Source of the DNA: Clostridia bacterium
GTDB taxonomy: Bacteria; Bacillota_A; Clostridia; Christensenellales; CAG-138
Assembly (NCBI GenBank): GCA_017556125.1
Contig: JAFZCW010000012.1
Location: forward strand, 1 to 15,320
Reading direction: 5' to 3'
DNA: 15,320 nucleotides
The notes under the pieces are model-generated. The model ran no database searches. It worked only from the letters and a program-made list of their open reading frames with translations, and was not told the DNA's origin. Position 1 is the first letter of the stretch, and each line of letters begins with the position of its first letter. Position numbers and translations under genes: made by a program. Positions 12,697-15,320 of the stretch are shown here, one piece after another.

Positions 12697-14523
12697 TCAA
12701 AGAAGCGATTCCGCACAGTATATATTCTGTTCGGTGATGACCCGGTCCGCAGGCATATCCCAGGGCTCCCCGGGCACCTCCTCGACGCGCTGAAATTCGA
12801 ACGCGACCGTCACGACAGAAGCCTTCGCGCATTTCGGAAGAAACCGGTCGTAAAAGCCCGACCCCCGTCCCATACGGTTGCAGCGCCTGTCAAACGCCGT
12901 GCAGGGACAGAAAATAAGATCGATCTCCTCCGGCGCGACTTCCCTGGAACTGTCTCCCGGCTCAGCGATTCCATATCTTCCGCGTTGCCAGCTTTCTTCC
13001 CCCGCGGGTTCCTTCGCGACCATTTCCCCGTCGCCGATGCAGACGGGATACAGAACACGTTTCCCTCTTCGTTTCAGTTCCGGAACGAGTCCGTTCAGAT
13101 CCGCCTCTCCTCCGATCGCCCTGTAAAGCATCACGGTGCCGGCACCGTCCAGAATCTCGGAATCCAGAATGTGACGGATGATCCTTTCCGAATAATCTTT
13201 TCGTGTGTCTTCCGGCAGCTTCCTCCGAAGAGCGTCCCGGTCCTTTCTGAGCCATCTGCGGTACTCCCGTTTGAACGCCCCGCGGACCGAACCCGCAAGA
13301 TAAAGGGATCCGAACGCGACAACGGCTTGATCCCGTCCCGCCGCCAGCGCGGCGCGGATGCCTTCCGGGATATCCTCATATTCCGTCGCATGAAGTCCTT
13401 TTCTCCTCAGGGATTCCGCGTACTGTTCGGCGCCGAGCGCTCTTTCGCTGACCGGCGTCAGGCAGATGACCTGCCCCGCGACCGGACGGATGATCTCCGT
13501 GATGGCGTCATAATCCTTGTCCGCGAGCACGCCTGTCAGAAATACCGGCTTCATGCCGGGCAGAAGTTCCCGCACGGCTTCCGTCAGAGCCAGCGCGCAC
13601 TGGGGATTGTGACCCCCGTCCAGAATAAACAGTGGATCTCTCGCCAGCACTTCGAATCTGGCTGGCCATCTCGCGTCTTCCATGCCGCTGCGGATATCCG
13701 CCTCATTAATTGACCAGCCTTTTTTCCTGAGCGCTTCCACCGCATCCAGAGCGACCGCTGCGTTCCGCGCCTGATGGCTCCCGAGAAGGGATATGGAATA
13801 CTCTTTGTCCCTGTAGATAAAGGACTGACCGTTCAGATCGGACCTGAGCACTTTCAGTGCGGTAAAATCTGTAACCCGAAGCGGGACCTTCATCTCGGCG
13901 CATCTTTCCGAAATGGTCTCGACCGCTGCCGGATCCCCGTCATAGCAGACTGCGCTGCATCCCTGTTTAATGATCCCGGACTTCGTCCGCGCAATCTCCC
14001 GGACCGTTTTCCCCAGGATCTGGGTATGTTCCAGCCCGATGTTGGTCAGTACGGCCACTTCCGGACAGTCGATCACATTCGTCGCATCGAATTCGCCGCC
14101 CATGCCGACTTCCAGCACCACGATGTCGCATCTGCAGTAGCGGAAGTACAGGAACGCCACGGCGGTCGTGACCTCAAACCAGGTCGGGATATCCTCCATG
14201 TTTTCCGCAGCCTGTTTCACCTGCTCCGCCGCCTTGGAAAGATTCCTTCCCTCCGCCATTTTTCCGTCAACGCGGATCCGTTCCAGATAGTGTTCCAGAT
14301 GGGGGGAGGTATACAGTCCGGTATGATAGCCTGCCTTCCGGAGGACGGAATCAAGAAACGCGCAGGTGCTTCCCTTCCCGTTTGTTCCCGTCACATGGAC
14401 AAAGCGCATCCCCTTCTGCGGATTGCCGACTTTCTCCATCAGGACACGAATCCGTTCCAGTCCCGGTCTCGATGCTTTTATCGGATAGTTTTCAAGAAAA
14501 TCTACTGCTTCCCGTACCGTCAC
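12697..14523 (-). CDS. FolC--5-formyltetrahydrofolate cyclo-ligase fusion
   Basis: This is a 608-aa two-domain folate enzyme. Residues 1 to about 415 are FolC (dihydrofolate/folylpolyglutamate synthase), which adds glutamates to folates: P-loop GTNGKGST (46-53), YTSPHLEHY (71-79), LEVGMGGEFDATN (137-149), TNIGLEHTQILG (160-171) and LDGGHNP (301-307). Residues from about 425 to 608 are 5-formyl-THF cyclo-ligase, which converts folinic acid to methenyl-THF using ATP: a basic R-K-D-R-D-A-L-R-R opening (426-434) and the signature CNRMGRGSGFYDRFL (548-562). The reading frame is continuous. The start is GTG at 14523, which overlaps the folT stop as GTGA and has AGGGG upstream. An open frame extends to an ATG at 14826, but that extension is the folT gene read out of frame. 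These two proteins are normally separate, so the fusion is notable. Confidence 0.92.
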   Translation of the reverse strand: MTVREAVDFLENYPIKASRPGLERIRVLMEKVGNPQKGMRFVHVTGTNGKGSTCAFLDSVLRKAGYHTGLYTSPHLEHYLERIRVDGKMAEGRNLSKAAEQVKQAAENMEDIPTWFEVTTAVAFLYFRYCRCDIVVLEVGMGGEFDATNVIDCPEVAVLTNIGLEHTQILGKTVREIARTKSGIIKQGCSAVCYDGDPAAVETISERCAEMKVPLRVTDFTALKVLRSDLNGQSFIYRDKEYSISLLGSHQARNAAVALDAVEALRKKGWSINEADIRSGMEDARWPARFEVLARDPLFILDGGHNPQCALALTEAVRELLPGMKPVFLTGVLADKDYDAITEIIRPVAGQVICLTPVSERALGAEQYAESLRRKGLHATEYEDIPEGIRAALAAGRDQAVVAFGSLYLAGSVRGAFKREYRRWLRKDRDALRRKLPEDTRKDYSERIIRHILDSEILDGAGTVMLYRAIGGEADLNGLVPELKRRGKRVLYPVCIGDGEMVAKEPAGEESWQRGRYGIAEPGDSSREVAPEEIDLIFCPCTAFDRRCNRMGRGSGFYDRFLPKCAKASVVTVAFEFQRVEEVPGEPWDMPADRVITEQNIYCAESLL

Positions 14524-15047
14524 TGTTGATCGCCCCTGTAAATGAATTTGCGGACCGGCTGGAGGATCCCGGGCAGTATCAGTGAGAAGGCCACGGATTT
14601 CGCTATGCAGATCAGCAGTCTGATCCAGAAGGATCCGAAAATATATGCTTTGGAATAATAACCGTAGATGATGCTGTCGGCCGCCATGACGGCCGTGTTC
14701 AGAACGAGGATCATCAGCTCCGCAGCCGTAACGGCCAGCGCGATCTCTTTTTTGGAAAGGCTGAAGTGCTTTCTCTTCGCGTAAAGCCCCACGAGAAGTC
14801 CGCAGAGCATATAGGGCAGCATCCAAAGAACCGTCGTCACGGTCAGCCCGTAGCGAAGGATCTGATAGATCAGCGTTCCGATGCAGCCCACAAGCAAACC
14901 GTCGGCGGGTCCCAGAATGAACGCTGCGACCAGCACCGGAAGGCTTTCAAATGTGATCTTCAGATTTCCAAGGTCAACGGACAGATATCCCAGCACCGCG
15001 CACATCGCCGCAAGCATGGCGTCCGTTGCAAGCTGTCTTGTCTTCAA
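14520..15047 (-). CDS. folT: folate ECF transporter S component (FolT family)
   Basis: This 175-aa membrane protein is the substrate-binding S component of an energy-coupling factor transporter. It has about five or six hydrophobic helices, starting with the N-terminal segment LATDAMLAAMCAVLGYLSV that docks on the ECF module in this superfamily, and the loop FILGPADGLLVGCIGTL. Folate specificity is inferred from resemblance to FolT-family proteins and from lying between folD and folC; the general ATPase and EcfT subunits must be encoded elsewhere. The start is TTG at 15047, supported by AAAGGA 8 bases upstream and by lying 3 bases after the folD stop. Its stop overlaps the folC start by 4 bases. 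Confidence 0.87.
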   Translation of the reverse strand: MKTRQLATDAMLAAMCAVLGYLSVDLGNLKITFESLPVLVAAFILGPADGLLVGCIGTLIYQILRYGLTVTTVLWMLPYMLCGLLVGLYAKRKHFSLSKKEIALAVTAAELMILVLNTAVMAADSIIYGYYSKAYIFGSFWIRLLICIAKSVAFSLILPGILQPVRKFIYRGDQQ

Positions 15048-15050
15048 TCG

Positions 15051-15320
15051 TTAATTCCTTTCGGCGGTTTCTGCCGCGTTCAGCCGTTCTGCCGCGTCAA
15101 TCACATGTTTTGCCAGAACGCTCGTCGTCACAGCACCGACCCCTCCCGGTACCGGCGTGATCGCTGCCACAACGGGTTCCGCCTCATCGAATCTTACGTC
15201 CCCGCAGAGCTTCTGCTTCTCTTCGTTCCAGTGGATCCCGATGTCGATCACGGTCTGGCCCTGACGGAAATGCTCCTTCCCGATGCTTTCCATCTTCCCG
15301 ATCCCGACCAGAACGATGTC
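15051..15320 (-). CDS. folD: FolD, methylene-THF dehydrogenase/cyclohydrolase (C-terminal 89 aa)
   Basis: The gene runs off the right edge, so only its C-terminal third is present. The reading frame is open to the last base and starts D-I-V-L-V-G-I-G-K, the usual FolD stretch before the NADP-binding end. It continues with GQTVIDIGI, the family hallmark KLCGDVRF, then ITPVPGGVGAVTTSVL, which matches the conserved PGGVGPMT region with AV in place of PM. FolD interconverts 5,10-methylene-THF, 5,10-methenyl-THF and 10-formyl-THF in the cytoplasm. That feeds purine and thymidylate synthesis and uses the methenyl-THF made by the cyclo-ligase two genes downstream. The stop is TAA at 15051-15053. Confidence 0.93.
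   Translation of the reverse strand, partial: DIVLVGIGKMESIGKEHFRQGQTVIDIGIHWNEEKQKLCGDVRFDEAEPVVAAITPVPGGVGAVTTSVLAKHVIDAAERLNAAETAERN

Noticed and set aside
14524..14826. 101-residue N-terminal extension of the FolC fusion from an upstream ATG
   Set aside because: The stretch is the FolT gene in another frame, with an Arg/Gly/His-rich composition. FolC homology begins right at the GTG at 14523, which overlaps the folT stop.

Overview
The window looks like chromosomal DNA from a fairly GC-rich Gram-positive anaerobe of the class Clostridia. This is an inference from gene content: a BMP-type nucleoside ABC transporter with a lipoprotein, a FolT-type ECF S component, a TIGR03905-type TSCPD protein, strong purine-rich ribosome binding sites, TTG and GTG starts, and many compact 4-nt gene overlaps. 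No RNA gene, insertion sequence or CRISPR array was seen. The longest stretch without a gene is about 276 bases (2741-3016), and it holds a terminator and a promoter.

Region 1 (67-2827, + strand) is a RiPP (ribosomally made, post-translationally modified peptide) locus and the most interesting part. Two short precursor peptides share an N-terminal leader with a YxxP motif and an LLTAS segment, a PCKC motif and a matching C-terminal end. They are followed by an intrinsic terminator, a radical SAM/SPASM maturase with a TTG start, a PqqD-like recognition protein and a small HPr-kinase-like ATPase. A clear terminator closes the operon. A YxxP leader, a discrete PqqD-type RRE and an HPrK-like kinase also occur together in lasso peptide systems such as paeninodin. 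Here a radical SAM/SPASM enzyme replaces the lasso protease and cyclase. SynChlorMet cassettes (ScmC HPrK-like, ScmD PqqD-like, ScmE/F radical SAM) are another known parallel. No transporter or protease is visible, but the left edge of the locus is cut off.

Region 2 (about 2882-6946, + strand) is a cell-envelope operon with its own predicted promoter: D-Ala-D-Ala ligase (ddl), MurF, an acyltransferase-3 membrane protein and a small TSCPD protein. It ends at a strong bidirectional terminator.

Region 3 (6965-15320, - strand, read right to left) starts with the 3' end of folD. It continues with a FolT-type folate ECF S component, a FolC-5-formyltetrahydrofolate cyclo-ligase fusion, a four-gene nucleoside ABC transporter (lipoprotein, double ATPase, two permeases) and thymidine kinase. 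The theme is folate and one-carbon supply plus nucleoside uptake and salvage, which meet at thymidylate. A promoter before the lipoprotein gene, an attenuator-like terminator after it and a terminator before tdk divide the cluster into expression segments.
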